A stretch of DNA of 64,000 nt from Pseudomonas koreensis (GCF_025447595.1 NZ_JAOEJU010000008.1:1-64000), one strand, 5' to 3'. Positions 37,077-47,011 are shown, counted from the first letter of the stretch. Made by a program: numbers and translations. The notes: generated by a model not told the origin, from the sequence alone.

Positions 37077-40000
37077 TCAGAGCCGGCGTTTGCGGTTGAG
37101 CGTCGGTATGGTGGTTTGCGGGACTTCAACCTGTTTGGCCTGCGCCGAGGTTTGCGCGGCCAGCGCGGCCAGGGTCGGCTGGCTGAACAGCGTCCGCGCA
37201 TCGACGTGCAGCCCGGCCTGACGCATGCGCGCCACCAGACTGACCGCCAGCAGCGAATGCCCGCCGAGTTCGAAGAAGTGGTCGTTGCGCCCGACCTGCT
37301 CCAGTTGCAGCACCTCGGCCCAGATCTGCGCCAGCCGGATTTCGACTTCGCCCTCGGGCGCCTCGTAGCGGCGACTGAGCACCGCCTCTGTCCCCGGTGC
37401 CGGCAAGGCTTTGCGGTCGACCTTGTCGTTGGGGGTCAGGGGCAACGCATCAAGCTTCACGTAGGCACCCGGTGCCATGTACTCCGGCAAGCGTTCAAGC
37501 ACATGGGCACGCAAGGTTTCGATGGAAGGCGCGTCGAGGCCTTCACGCACGGTGAAATACGCCACCAGTCGCTCGTCCCTGACCAGCACCACCGCTTCAC
37601 GCACGGCCGGATGCTCGATCAGCCGCGCTTCGATTTCCCCCGGCTCCAGACGCAGGCCACGCAGCTTGATCTGGAAGTCGTTGCGCCCGAGGAATTCGAG
37701 GTTGCCGTCCGCGCGGTAGCGCACCAGATCGCCGGTGCGATACAGGCGATCACCGGCCACGAACGGGCTGTCGATGAAACGCTCGGCTTGCATGTCCGGC
37801 AATCCCAGATAACCCCGCGCGACCCCTACCCCGCCGATGTGCAGGTGGCCGCTGACACCGAATGGCACCGGTTGATCATGGGCGTCCAACACATAGAGCC
37901 GGGTGTTGCTCAGGGCCTTGCCGATCGGCACCACGGCTTCCGGCACCGGTTGATCCGGTTCCAGCGTCCAGCCGGTGCTGTCGACCGTGGTTTCGGTCGG
38001 TCCATAAACGTTATGCAGACGCACCCATGGCAGGCGCTCGCGCACGCGCCGGGCCAGTGCGGCAGTCAGTTCACCGCCACCGTTGAGCAGGTCGGTCAGG
38101 CTGGTGCACTGGCTGACATCGTCCTGTTCGATGAACTGTTGCAACAGCGCCGGCACGAACTTGACCACGGTGATCTGCCGTTCGCGAATCACCTGGGTCA
38201 CATACGCCGAATCACGGTTGCCGTCGGGACGCGCCAGCACCAGCCGCAGGCCGGAACATAGCGGCCAGAAAATCTCCCACACCGAACTGTCGAAGCTGAA
38301 CGGCGCCTTCTGCAACAGCGCGCCGTGCCCGGTCGGCGGGCTGATCTGCGAGCCCCAGTGGACCATGTTGCAGGCGCTTCGGTGCTCGATCATCACGCCC
38401 TTCGGCGTGCCGGTGGAGCCCGAGGTGTAGATCATGTAGGCCAGGTTTGAAGCGCTCAAACCCGGTACGTGCAGGTTGTCGGCAGATGCGTGCTGCCAGG
38501 TGCAACGGTCGAAATCGATGACCGGCACACCCGGCTCGCCCAACAGATTGCGGGTGGCCTCGTGCACCAGCACCGCCACCGGGGCGCTGTTCTGCAACAT
38601 GTAATGCAGGCGCTCCAGCGGATAGTCCGGATCCAGCGGCACATACGCGCCGCCCGCCTTGAGAATGCCGAGCAGGCCGACTATGAGATCCGGGCTGCGC
38701 TCGACGCAGATCGCCACCCGCGAATCGGGCTGCACACCGTGCTCGCGCAGATGATGCGCCAGACGGTTGGCCTGTTCGTTCAGTTGACGATAGGTCAGCT
38801 GTTGATCCCCGGCCTGCAATGCGATGGCGTCGGGTTGGCGTTGTGCATGTTGTTCGAACAACACTTGAAGCGGCTGATCGATCGGGCAATCGACTTCGCT
38901 GGCATTGAACTCGACCAGCAGTTGCTCAAGCTCCGCCGCCGGCAGGATCGGCAAGCGATTCAGCGGCTGTTGCGGGGTTTGCTCCAAGGCATCGACCAAT
39001 GCGGCCAAGGCGGTTTGCACGTAGTCGCCGATGCGCTGCGCACCGATGCTGATCAGGGTTCGCGTGGTGATCTGCAAGGCGCTGCCCAGATCATCGACGC
39101 TCAGGGTCAGCGGGTAGTTGGTGCGTTCTTCGTTCTCCAGGGTCTGAATGCCTTGCCAGGCCTGGTCCGACGCCGATTCCTGCGCCTCAAGATCGGTGTG
39201 CCGATAGTTGAGCAACGCGCTGAACAGCGGTGCCGGCGACGCAACGCCGCTGCAACGCTGGGCCAGCGCCAATGACGCATGTTCGTGCCCGAGCAAGTCG
39301 GTCAGCCGGGCGTGGGTCAGCAGCACCGCATCGCGCGCGCCACGGTCCATGTCCACTCGCAGTGGCAAGGTGTTGATGAACACCCCCAGCGCCCGGTCCG
39401 CGCCCTCGCCGCCCTGCATCCGGCCCATAAAAACACTGCCGAACACCACCTGTTCCTGTCCCGACGTCGCTGCCAGTACCTGTGCCCAGACCAGGTGAAT
39501 CAGGCTGGCCACGCTGACGCCCGCCTGCCGCGCCTGAAGGCGCAAGCGCCGGTCCAGTTCCGGCGCAAGCGTGCGTACGGCTTCATCGATACCGTGACCG
39601 TCGCCCTGCACGTCCTGCAAACCGAACGGCAGGGTCGGCTCGTCGATGTCGGCGAGCATTTCGCGGAAGAACGCTTCGTGTTCCTGCTCGCTGACACCGA
39701 GTCGGGTCTGGGCCACGTAATTGCGATACGGCACCGCTGGCGGCAGCGGATCCTCGAGCCCCAACAGGTTGGCGCGCATTTCATGGCGCAGGACTTCCAG
39801 CGCGATGTGATCCAGCGCCAGGTGATGGAACAACAGAATCGCCACGATCTGCCCATGGGCCGGGTCTCGGGCATACATCAACCGGATCAGCGGCGCCTGA
39901 CTGACGTCGATGCGATAGCGACGAGCATCGAAGCGCGCGTGCAGTTGCGCGAGGACATCGCCTTCGGCCGGGTCGAGCATGATTTCCTGCACCGGCAATT

Positions 40001-43000
40001 CGGCTTCGCGCCAGACTACCTGCACCGGCGTGGTCAAACCTTCCCAGACCACCGCAGTGCGCAGGATGTCGTGGCGCGCCATGACCTGACGCAGCGCGGC
40101 CGCATAGGCCTCGACCCGCTCGACGCTGTCGAACGCCAGCTGCGATTGCAGCAGGTATGGATCGCCCTGCGCGGCGGTGATGTGGTGATAAAGAATGCCT
40201 TCCTGCAACGGCGCCAACGGATAAATGTCCTGCACGTTGGCCGCCCCGCCCGGCACCGTGGCGATGATCCGGTCGAGGGTGGCCTGATCCAGTTCTACCA
40301 ACGGCAACAGGTCCGGGGTGATCTGTGTGCAACCTGGCGGAATACGGTTGGCCGGCACTTCGACCTCGCGGCCACTGCCCACCGACGCGGCCAGTGCCGC
40401 CAATGTCGGCTGACCGAACAGCACGCGCACATCGCTGCTCATCCCTAGCTGACGCATGCGCTCGATCAGGTTGACCGCCAGCAACGAGTGCCCGCCCAGT
40501 TCGAAGAAGTGATCGTGACGCCCGACCTTTTCGACTTGCAGTACGTCGGCCCAGATCTGCGCCAGGAGGATTTCGACGTCGCCTTGCGGGGCTTCGTACT
40601 CGCGGCGGATCAACGCCTCCGGCCCCGGCGCCGGCAACGCCTGGCGATCCAGTTTGCCGTTGGCCGTCAGGGGCATCCCCGTCAAGCGCACGTATGCCGA
40701 TGGCAGCATCGCGCTCGGCAGACGGGTTTTCAGATGGGCGTGCAACTGCGTGATGTCCAACGGCTGGCGTTCGGTGAACCAGGCCAGCAGTTGGCCGTCA
40801 CGCACCTGCACCACCGCATCGCGCACAGATTCATGGCTGCTCAACGCGGCTTCGATTTCGCCGGGTTCGATACGCACGCCACGGATTTTCACCTGATCGT
40901 CGTTGCGGCCCAGATATTCGATAGTGCCGTCCTGGCGCCAGCGTGCGAGGTCGCCGGTGCGGTACATCCGCGCGTTGGGCTGGCGGCTGAATGGATCGTC
41001 GAGGAAACGATCGGCGGTCAACTCGGGGCGATTGAAGTAACCCCGCGCCACGCCGGCGCCACCGACGTACAGCTCGCCGGCCACGCCAATCGGCACCGGA
41101 CGCTGTCGGTCATCCAGCAGATAGGCCGTGGCATTGCTCACGGGTTTGCCGATGTGCAGCGTCCGGCCCGGTTCGATTCGGCCCGAGGTGGCGACCACCG
41201 TCGCTTCGGTCGGACCGTAGTTGTTGATCACCGCGAACGTCTGCTCGCGATTGAACTGACGCAGGCGATCACCGCCGATCAGCAGTGTGCGCAAGGTCGG
41301 GTGTTCGAGGTGACGGCTGAAGGCGTACTCGGCAATCGGGGTCGGCAGGAAACTCACGTCCAGCGGTTGCGCACGCCACCAGTCGAGCAGCGCGTCGATG
41401 TCTTCACCGCCGTCACGGGACGGCGCCAGGTGCAGGGTCGCACCGGCACACAACGCGGGCCAGACTTCCCAGGCCATGGCGTCGAAACCGAAGCCGGCGA
41501 GGCTCGAAGTGTGGCGACCGGCACACAGATCGAAAGCCGTGCAATGCCAGTCGACCAGATTCGATAACGTGTGATGTTCGACCATCACGCCTTTGGGCTG
41601 CCCGGTGGAGCCGGAGGTGTAGATCACGTAAGCCAGGTGCGCGGTGGTCAGACCCGAGACGTCGGGGTTGAGATCGTTGATCGGCCATCCGCGCCGATCG
41701 ATGTCGATCACCGGCACGTCCAGCGTCGGCAAGCGCTCGCGCAGATCGTGCTGGGCCAGAACGACAACCGCAGCGCTGTCGCGCAATAGATAGGTCAGCC
41801 GCTCCGCAGGATGGGCCGGATCGACCGGCACATAACCGGCGCCGGACTTGAGGACCGCCAGCAGTGCAACCAGTGTGTCCAGCCCCCGGCGAGCGACCAG
41901 CGCCACGCGGTCATCGGGTCGCACGCCGAGCGCGATCAAATGATGAGCCAAGGCGTTGGCCTGACGGTTCAGTTCGGCATAGGTCAGCCGCAAGCCCTGG
42001 AACTCTGCCGCCACCGCATCCGGTCGCGTCGCCGCTTGCGCTTCGATGCGCTGGTGGATGGTCAGGTCTTTGGGGAATTCAACGCGCGTGTCATTCCACT
42101 GCTGCAACAACGCCGTTTCGGCCGGCAGGCTCAGGCTGAAATCGCCCACTGCCAGCGCGGGTTCTTCAAGCCCCTGTTCCAGCACCCACAGCAAGCGGCC
42201 GCTCAGCGCCGCGATTTCATCGGCGTCAAAGTAGGCTTCGTTGTACACCATGTACAAACTGTCCTCTTGGTCGCCACGACTGCTCAGCAGGTGCACAGAC
42301 AAAGGCGTGCCCTCTTCGTGGTTCGACACCTTGACTACCCGCGCCTGCGCCTCGCCATAGTGGTACTCGTGCGCATCTCGTTCGTAGGACACCGTCACTT
42401 CGAACAGCTGCGAGCGATCCTCTCGCAGCAGGCCGAGCGCACGGTTCATCTCGCTAAGGGGGAAACGCTGATGGCGAAAATCCTGTTTCAGCTCATCGCC
42501 AATCGCCTTGATCAACGCCTCGAACGGCAACTCACGGCCAAAACCCATGCGTACCGCACTGACTTGAGTGAACAGTCCCAGAGTCGACTTGAACCGGGCG
42601 CCGGATCGGTTGAGCAACGGCACACCCACCACCCAATCGTCACGCTGGACGCTGCGGCTGAAATACACATGGATCGCCGCCAGCAGCACATGAAACGCCG
42701 ATGCACCATATTCACGGGCTACCTGTTGCATGCGTTCGTGAAGTCGTGAGGGGAACACCTGCGAGAAAATCCGGGTCGGTGCCGACGCACTGGCAAAGCG
42801 TTCCTGATAACGCGGCAACAACAGCGGCTCGGGACAGTGTTGGTATTTGTCCAGCCAATACGCACGGTCGCGGGCATAACGGGCGGATTGAAAATACCGC
42901 GCATCGTCACGGATGAAATCGACATAGGACGGCGCCGAATCGGGTGGCTCCTGCCCGAGCGCCAGCGCGTTGTAAATCTCGTCGAGGGACTTGAGCATCT

Positions 43001-43487
43001 CGCCGAAACCCCAACCATCAACAATCAGGTGATGGGCCTGGAGTGAGAGCCAATGGCGGTCGTCATCGAGCCAGAGCAGACGAAACCGGAACAATGGCCC
43101 GCCGTCCAGCATGAACGGCTGTTCGATGCATTCCTGAGTCAGTTGGCGCGCGGCGGAACAAGGATCGGGATGGCTGCGAAGGTCGTTCACCGGCATCGGC
43201 ACCGGCATGGACTGCACAAAACGCTGCAACGGCAGCCCATGTTCGCCGACCCCAGGCAGCAGGCTGGTGCGCATGGCGTCATGCCGGGCCACGAGCCCTT
43301 CAAGCGCTGCCTGCATCAGCGCCGGCTCCAGCGGGCCGGTCAGTTCGACATAACCACCGATGTTGTACATCGGCGAATTTCCCTGACGCAGTTGGTCGAG
43401 CCAGATGTCGCGCTGGGCGGCCGTCAACGGGAAGGCCTCGGAAATCGCGGACAGACCGTCCGCCGCGTCGGCAGCAAATTGGTTCAT
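37077..43487 (-). CDS. Lipopeptide NRPS, first protein: modules 1-2 with lipoinitiation C domain
   Basis: The product has about 2136 residues in the order Cstart-A1-T1-C2-A2-T2. The first C domain has a full HHLIVDGWG (about 155) and no preceding carrier domain, as in starter C domains that attach a 3-hydroxy fatty acid. The A1 pocket D-A-W-F-L-G-N-V-V indicates Leu. The A2 pocket reads D-S-W-K-L-G-V-V-D, an acidic or amide residue, most likely Glu. C2 shows HHITAAQGD and HHLALDH, a dual C/E domain acting on Leu1. T domains have GGHSLLAV near 998 and 2075. The C terminus ends in a basic tail (NRKRRL) after a linker remnant. ATG 43487 has GGA 5 nt upstream; ATG 43496 would add three residues. 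Confidence 0.94.
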   Translation of the reverse strand: MNQFAADAADGLSAISEAFPLTAAQRDIWLDQLRQGNSPMYNIGGYVELTGPLEPALMQAALEGLVARHDAMRTSLLPGVGEHGLPLQRFVQSMPVPMPVNDLRSHPDPCSAARQLTQECIEQPFMLDGGPLFRFRLLWLDDDRHWLSLQAHHLIVDGWGFGEMLKSLDEIYNALALGQEPPDSAPSYVDFIRDDARYFQSARYARDRAYWLDKYQHCPEPLLLPRYQERFASASAPTRIFSQVFPSRLHERMQQVAREYGASAFHVLLAAIHVYFSRSVQRDDWVVGVPLLNRSGARFKSTLGLFTQVSAVRMGFGRELPFEALIKAIGDELKQDFRHQRFPLSEMNRALGLLREDRSQLFEVTVSYERDAHEYHYGEAQARVVKVSNHEEGTPLSVHLLSSRGDQEDSLYMVYNEAYFDADEIAALSGRLLWVLEQGLEEPALAVGDFSLSLPAETALLQQWNDTRVEFPKDLTIHQRIEAQAATRPDAVAAEFQGLRLTYAELNRQANALAHHLIALGVRPDDRVALVARRGLDTLVALLAVLKSGAGYVPVDPAHPAERLTYLLRDSAAVVVLAQHDLRERLPTLDVPVIDIDRRGWPINDLNPDVSGLTTAHLAYVIYTSGSTGQPKGVMVEHHTLSNLVDWHCTAFDLCAGRHTSSLAGFGFDAMAWEVWPALCAGATLHLAPSRDGGEDIDALLDWWRAQPLDVSFLPTPIAEYAFSRHLEHPTLRTLLIGGDRLRQFNREQTFAVINNYGPTEATVVATSGRIEPGRTLHIGKPVSNATAYLLDDRQRPVPIGVAGELYVGGAGVARGYFNRPELTADRFLDDPFSRQPNARMYRTGDLARWRQDGTIEYLGRNDDQVKIRGVRIEPGEIEAALSSHESVRDAVVQVRDGQLLAWFTERQPLDITQLHAHLKTRLPSAMLPSAYVRLTGMPLTANGKLDRQALPAPGPEALIRREYEAPQGDVEILLAQIWADVLQVEKVGRHDHFFELGGHSLLAVNLIERMRQLGMSSDVRVLFGQPTLAALAASVGSGREVEVPANRIPPGCTQITPDLLPLVELDQATLDRIIATVPGGAANVQDIYPLAPLQEGILYHHITAAQGDPYLLQSQLAFDSVERVEAYAAALRQVMARHDILRTAVVWEGLTTPVQVVWREAELPVQEIMLDPAEGDVLAQLHARFDARRYRIDVSQAPLIRLMYARDPAHGQIVAILLFHHLALDHIALEVLRHEMRANLLGLEDPLPPAVPYRNYVAQTRLGVSEQEHEAFFREMLADIDEPTLPFGLQDVQGDGHGIDEAVRTLAPELDRRLRLQARQAGVSVASLIHLVWAQVLAATSGQEQVVFGSVFMGRMQGGEGADRALGVFINTLPLRVDMDRGARDAVLLTHARLTDLLGHEHASLALAQRCSGVASPAPLFSALLNYRHTDLEAQESASDQAWQGIQTLENEERTNYPLTLSVDDLGSALQITTRTLISIGAQRIGDYVQTALAALVDALEQTPQQPLNRLPILPAAELEQLLVEFNASEVDCPIDQPLQVLFEQHAQRQPDAIALQAGDQQLTYRQLNEQANRLAHHLREHGVQPDSRVAICVERSPDLIVGLLGILKAGGAYVPLDPDYPLERLHYMLQNSAPVAVLVHEATRNLLGEPGVPVIDFDRCTWQHASADNLHVPGLSASNLAYMIYTSGSTGTPKGVMIEHRSACNMVHWGSQISPPTGHGALLQKAPFSFDSSVWEIFWPLCSGLRLVLARPDGNRDSAYVTQVIRERQITVVKFVPALLQQFIEQDDVSQCTSLTDLLNGGGELTAALARRVRERLPWVRLHNVYGPTETTVDSTGWTLEPDQPVPEAVVPIGKALSNTRLYVLDAHDQPVPFGVSGHLHIGGVGVARGYLGLPDMQAERFIDSPFVAGDRLYRTGDLVRYRADGNLEFLGRNDFQIKLRGLRLEPGEIEARLIEHPAVREAVVLVRDERLVAYFTVREGLDAPSIETLRAHVLERLPEYMAPGAYVKLDALPLTPNDKVDRKALPAPGTEAVLSRRYEAPEGEVEIRLAQIWAEVLQLEQVGRNDHFFELGGHSLLAVSLVARMRQAGLHVDARTLFSQPTLAALAAQTSAQAKQVEVPQTTIPTLNRKRRL

Positions 43488-43498
43488 AAGATCCATCT

Positions 43499-43551
43499 CA
43501 CGTGATTTGGCGCGTATTCAAGCATCGGCCCCGAAACACGCGTGACACGTG
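43499..43551. promoter_or_regulatory. CACGTG-type palindromes before the first NRPS gene
   Basis: Three short palindromes lie just upstream of the NRPS start: CACGTG (43499-43504), CACGCGTG (43537-43544) and CACGTG (43546-43551). They may be protein-binding sites, but short GC-rich palindromes can arise by chance. Confidence 0.25.
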
Positions 43552-43654
43552 AAACCCGGACAACCCTCCCCACTTCGCACCGTCCTGTGAGCCAACAGGG
43601 CCGGACAGGTCAGCGATCCCCCTAAAAGTTCGGAAAGAAATGGCTGAAAATCCT

Positions 43655-43859
43655 GTAGGACAATCGCCACTTATTGCTACCGACCAGCGTCTCGCAATTG
43701 TGGAGCGCGGGGGTCTTAGCCCCGGATTTCGGGGTTCGCACTAGACCGTACAGTCACGGACTACGAGACCTTGCACATTGATCTGACAGAAACGTGACGC
43801 CATTTTTTCGGAAATAGTGGCACTTTGTGTCCCTGTTTTCCCCTACAGACGTAGGACAA
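43655..43859. promoter_or_regulatory. Divergent regulatory region with repeated GTAGGACAA elements
   Basis: The ~480-bp region between the NRPS gene and the divergent luxR has two copies of GTAGGACAA, at 43655-43663 and 43851-43859. Each is preceded by a matching arm: CCTGTAGG in the first and CCTAC-AGAC-GTAGG in the second, a perfect 5-bp inverted repeat at 43842-43855. They are candidate LuxR operator sites. No promoter hexamers could be assigned with confidence. A CCCCG-GATTT-CGGGG hairpin lies at 43720-43734. Confidence 0.4.
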
Positions 43860-43979
43860 ATGCTTGGGCTTAAATCCCGCTCCAGATCGATTTCAAGGAG
43901 AAAAGACTGGGTGGGCGTTTCACGGGTGCATGCACGGCAGACGATTCGGCAATGGCTCTACATCAGGGATGACAAGGAT

Positions 43980-44774
43980 ATGAATCTGACCGGCAGTCTT
44001 CGCAACATGGAAAATCCGCACTTTTACTGGCAGTTGGGAGAGTTGATCGCCAGTACCGGCAACGAGCGTTTTGCCACGAACATGTTCCAGCTGGTCGACA
44101 ACCTCGTTCCGGTCAATCGCGTCCATCTCAGTGAGTGGACCCTGGATGAACGGGAGTCCAGCGTAGTGGAGATCAAGGCGTTGGGCAGCGCAGGTTTGCC
44201 GGACACCTTCCCGCCCCCGGATCCGTTGCAGCACCCGGACGACCATCCGCTGCTGCAACAGATGATCGAGATGAACGACTCGCTGCTGATACAACTGAAA
44301 GCCTCGCTCCAGCAACATCAACCGCACCACAGCGTCCACCAGTGCAATCTGGTGTCCCGCACGTCCAACCGCCGCTGCGTCATCTCGTTCTACCGTCCCC
44401 ACACGCACCGGGCGTTTTCCCTGCCGGAACTGTCGTTTCTCAAACGTCTGTCAGACACCTTGCTGCCATTGAGCGAGCGCCACGCGCACCTCAGTCGACA
44501 GGCCACCGCCCGCCAATCGCACCGGCCACAGGCCGATCAGCAACAGGCGCCGCTCCAACAGGTATTCGACCAACGACTGGCGCTGGGCGACATCACGCTG
44601 TCGGTGCGGGAAAAGGAAGTCTGTCTGGGCTTGCTGACCGGCGGCACAGTGCCGCAGATGGCCGAACGGCTCAGGGTCAAGAACAGCTCGATCGAAACCT
44701 ATCTCAAGCGTGCGGCCGCCAAGTTGGGCGTCAGCGGTCGCCATGGTCTGGCGAAATGGATGGCCGGAGCCTGA
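43980..44774 (+). CDS. LuxR-family regulator, divergent from the NRPS operon
   Basis: A 264-residue protein with a C-terminal LuxR/GerE DNA-binding domain ([17 protein letters not shown], then [19 protein letters not shown]) and an N-terminal region that lacks an acyl-homoserine-lactone-binding signature. Such regulators sit upstream of viscosin-, massetolide- and similar lipopeptide synthetase genes and activate them. It is divergent from the first NRPS gene and related to the LuxR at 11513. The start is uncertain. ATG 43980 gives the conserved-looking N terminus, but GTG 43911 has AAGGAG 10 nt upstream and would add 23 residues; the frame is open back to 43827. Confidence 0.85.
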   Translation: MNLTGSLRNMENPHFYWQLGELIASTGNERFATNMFQLVDNLVPVNRVHLSEWTLDERESSVVEIKALGSAGLPDTFPPPDPLQHPDDHPLLQQMIEMNDSLLIQLKASLQQHQPHHSVHQCNLVSRTSNRRCVISFYRPHTHRAFSLPELSFLKRLSDTLLPLSERHAHLSRQATARQSHRPQADQQQAPLQQVFDQRLALGDITLSVREKEVCLGLLTGGTVPQMAERLRVKNSSIETYLKRAAAKLGVSGRHGLAKWMAGA

Positions 44775-44835
44775 CCCAGCGTTTTCCCACCAAGGGCGCG
44801 TGCCGCCCGCTCTCATTCGTGAACGAGGCTGTTTG

Positions 44836-46254
44836 ATGTCCAGGTTGCCGATTTCCCTGCTGTCCGCCGCGCTGCTGCTGGGCGGTTGCTCGTTGATTCC
44901 CGATTACCAGCGACCGGCATCGCCGAGCGCGGCGCAGTATCCGCAAGGTCCGGCGTATGCCGCGCAATCCCCGGCCACACCCCGCGTCGAGGACTGGCGC
45001 GCGCTGTTCAATGACCCGGCGTTACAGCAGTTGATTGAGAGCGCGCTGGTCAACAACCGTGATCTGCGGGTGGCCGCGCTGAACGTCGAGGCGTTTCAGG
45101 CGCAGTACCGCATCCAGCGCGCCGATCTGCTGCCGGCGGTGTCGGCCAACGCCAACGAACTGCGTCAGCGGGTACCGTCCAGCGTGACCCGCACCAAAGC
45201 GGCGATCACCTCGACCTATTCGGTAAACCTGGGCATCAGTGCGTATGAACTGGACTTCTTCGGCCGGGTGCGCAGCCTCAGCGAGCAAGCATTGCTGACG
45301 TGGCTGTCCACTGAAGAGGCCCGACGCAGTGCGCAATTGAGTCTGGTGGCCAACGTCGCCAACGCCTACCTGACCTGGCGCGCCGATCAAGAGTTGCTGG
45401 CCCTGGCCGAGGAGACGCTGGCCGCCGACGAGCGAAGCCTGCACCTGACCACCCGCAACCGCGAGGCCGGCAAATCCTCGGCGCTGGATCAGATTCAGGC
45501 GCAGACCAGCGTCGACAGCACCCGCGCGAGCCTGGCCCGTTATCAGCGTCAGGTCGCCCAGGACCTGAACAGCCTGACGCTGCTGGTGGGTGCGCCGGTG
45601 TCGGAAAACCTGCCGGCGCGTCCGCTGAACAGTGATCTGGTGGCAACCGTGCCGGCCGGGTTGCCGTCGGATCTTTTGCAACGCCGGCCGGACATTCTCC
45701 AGGCCGAGTACAAACTGCGCGCCGCCAATGCCAACATCGGCGCGGCGCGGGCGGCGTTTTTCCCCAGTGTCAGCCTGACGGCCAATGCCGGGACGTCCAG
45801 CCGTGATCTGTCCGGACTGTTCAAGGGCGGCTCAGGTGCCTGGACGTTCCAGCCGCAGATCAACCTGCCGATCTTCAACGCCGGCAGTCTGCGCGCAAGC
45901 CTTGATTACGCGAAGCTGCAAAAAGACATCACCGTCGCCGAGTACGAAAAGACTATTCAGACAGCATTCCAGGAAGTATCCGACGGCCTCGCGGCGCGCC
46001 AGACCTACGAACAGCAACTCCAGGCCCAACGCGATCTGGTGCAGGCGACCCAGGATTATTACGACATGGCGCAGCACCGCTATCGAAGCGGCGTCGACAG
46101 CAGCCTGACGTTTCTCGATGCCCAGCGTTCGCTGTTCAGTTCCCAGCAAGGACTGATTACCGACCGGTTGGCGCAACTGGTGGCGCAAGTGAACCTGTAC
46201 ACCGCGCTGGGCGGTGGCTGGAGCCCGGTTGAACCGCCACCGCTATCACCCTGA
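44836..46254 (+). CDS. NodT/OprM-type outer-membrane efflux lipoprotein
   Basis: This is a 472-residue outer-membrane factor of the TolC superfamily (RND efflux lipoprotein family). It has a lipoprotein signal peptide ending in the lipobox LLGGC (Cys about 18), followed by two repeats of the outer-membrane efflux domain. Family signatures include [38 protein letters not shown] in the second half. It is 61 bp downstream of the luxR on the same strand and probably co-transcribed. It is the likely outer-membrane channel for MacAB at the other end of the locus. The open frame continues upstream to 44710 inside luxR, but the signal peptide fixes ATG 44836. Confidence 0.92.
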   Translation: MSRLPISLLSAALLLGGCSLIPDYQRPASPSAAQYPQGPAYAAQSPATPRVEDWRALFNDPALQQLIESALVNNRDLRVAALNVEAFQAQYRIQRADLLPAVSANANELRQRVPSSVTRTKAAITSTYSVNLGISAYELDFFGRVRSLSEQALLTWLSTEEARRSAQLSLVANVANAYLTWRADQELLALAEETLAADERSLHLTTRNREAGKSSALDQIQAQTSVDSTRASLARYQRQVAQDLNSLTLLVGAPVSENLPARPLNSDLVATVPAGLPSDLLQRRPDILQAEYKLRAANANIGAARAAFFPSVSLTANAGTSSRDLSGLFKGGSGAWTFQPQINLPIFNAGSLRASLDYAKLQKDITVAEYEKTIQTAFQEVSDGLAARQTYEQQLQAQRDLVQATQDYYDMAQHRYRSGVDSSLTFLDAQRSLFSSQQGLITDRLAQLVAQVNLYTALGGGWSPVEPPPLSP

Positions 46255-46405
46255 GTCATTTTTTCTTACACCTTTTGTCGCCCGATCCGACATTGGCTGG
46301 CGTTCAAAAACCGACCTCTCGGTTCATTTTGGTATCATGCGCCGCTTTTACGGTTAACCCGCCCGCCTGTCCTGCCGACTGGCGGGCTCCAAAGGGCGGT
46401 ATGAA

Positions 46406-47011
46406 ATGACGGCTTTGTTGACTCGCCGCAAGGTGCTTGCGGGAATGGGCGTACTCGGTCTGGGCCTGCTCGCCGGCTGCGACACCCGCGGCAAACTGTC
46501 GTACAAGTACGGCAAGGATCTGAGCGACAAAATCCTCGGACGCACCTTCAAGCTCAAGGACACCGAAGGCAACACCGTGTCGCTGTCGAGCTTTCGCGGC
46601 CTGATGCCGATGATTTTCTTCGGCTTCACCCAGTGCCCGGCGGTCTGCCCGACGACACTGGCCCGCGCCGCGAAAATCAAGAAGCTGATGGGCAAGGATG
46701 GCGACATCCTGCAAGTGGTGTTCATCACCCTCGACCCGGAACGCGACACCCCGGAAATCCTCGACGCCTACGTCAAGACCTTCGATCCAAGCTTCGTCGC
46801 GCTGTACGGCACCCTCGAAGAAACCAAGGCCACCGCCAAGGAATTCGACGTGTTCTACGAAAAAGTCCCGGCCGGCGACACCTATACCCTGTCCCACACC
46901 GCCACCAGTTACGTCTACGACACTCGGGGCAACTTGCGTGTGGGCCTGTCTCAATCGCTTTCGGCACAAGAGTGCACGGAAGATTTGCTTACCGTCATGG
47001 AGGTCTGCTGA
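46406..47011 (+). CDS. SCO1/SenC-family copper lipoprotein
   Basis: This 201-residue thioredoxin-fold protein starts with a twin-arginine-free lipoprotein signal (LLAGC, Cys about 25). It carries the copper-binding pair CPAVCP (CxxxC, about 77-82) and the distal His in LSHTATSYVYD (about 165), the residues SCO proteins use to hand copper to the CuA site of cytochrome c oxidase. A GGGCGG element lies before ATG 46406. Its stop overlaps the next gene's start by one base (TGATG), pairing it with a PCu(A)C chaperone, the usual functional partner. The protein faces the periplasm. Confidence 0.9.
   Translation: MTALLTRRKVLAGMGVLGLGLLAGCDTRGKLSYKYGKDLSDKILGRTFKLKDTEGNTVSLSSFRGLMPMIFFGFTQCPAVCPTTLARAAKIKKLMGKDGDILQVVFITLDPERDTPEILDAYVKTFDPSFVALYGTLEETKATAKEFDVFYEKVPAGDTYTLSHTATSYVYDTRGNLRVGLSQSLSAQECTEDLLTVMEVC

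Noticed and set aside
15530..43496. Repeated conserved blocks that could look like direct repeats or an array
   Set aside because: They are the recurring C, A and T core motifs of the eight modules; no CRISPR-type spacing exists anywhere in the window.
43720..43734. CCCCG-GATTT-CGGGG hairpin in the NRPS/luxR gap
   Set aside because: Short and lacking a T-run or leader peptide; attenuation is not supported.
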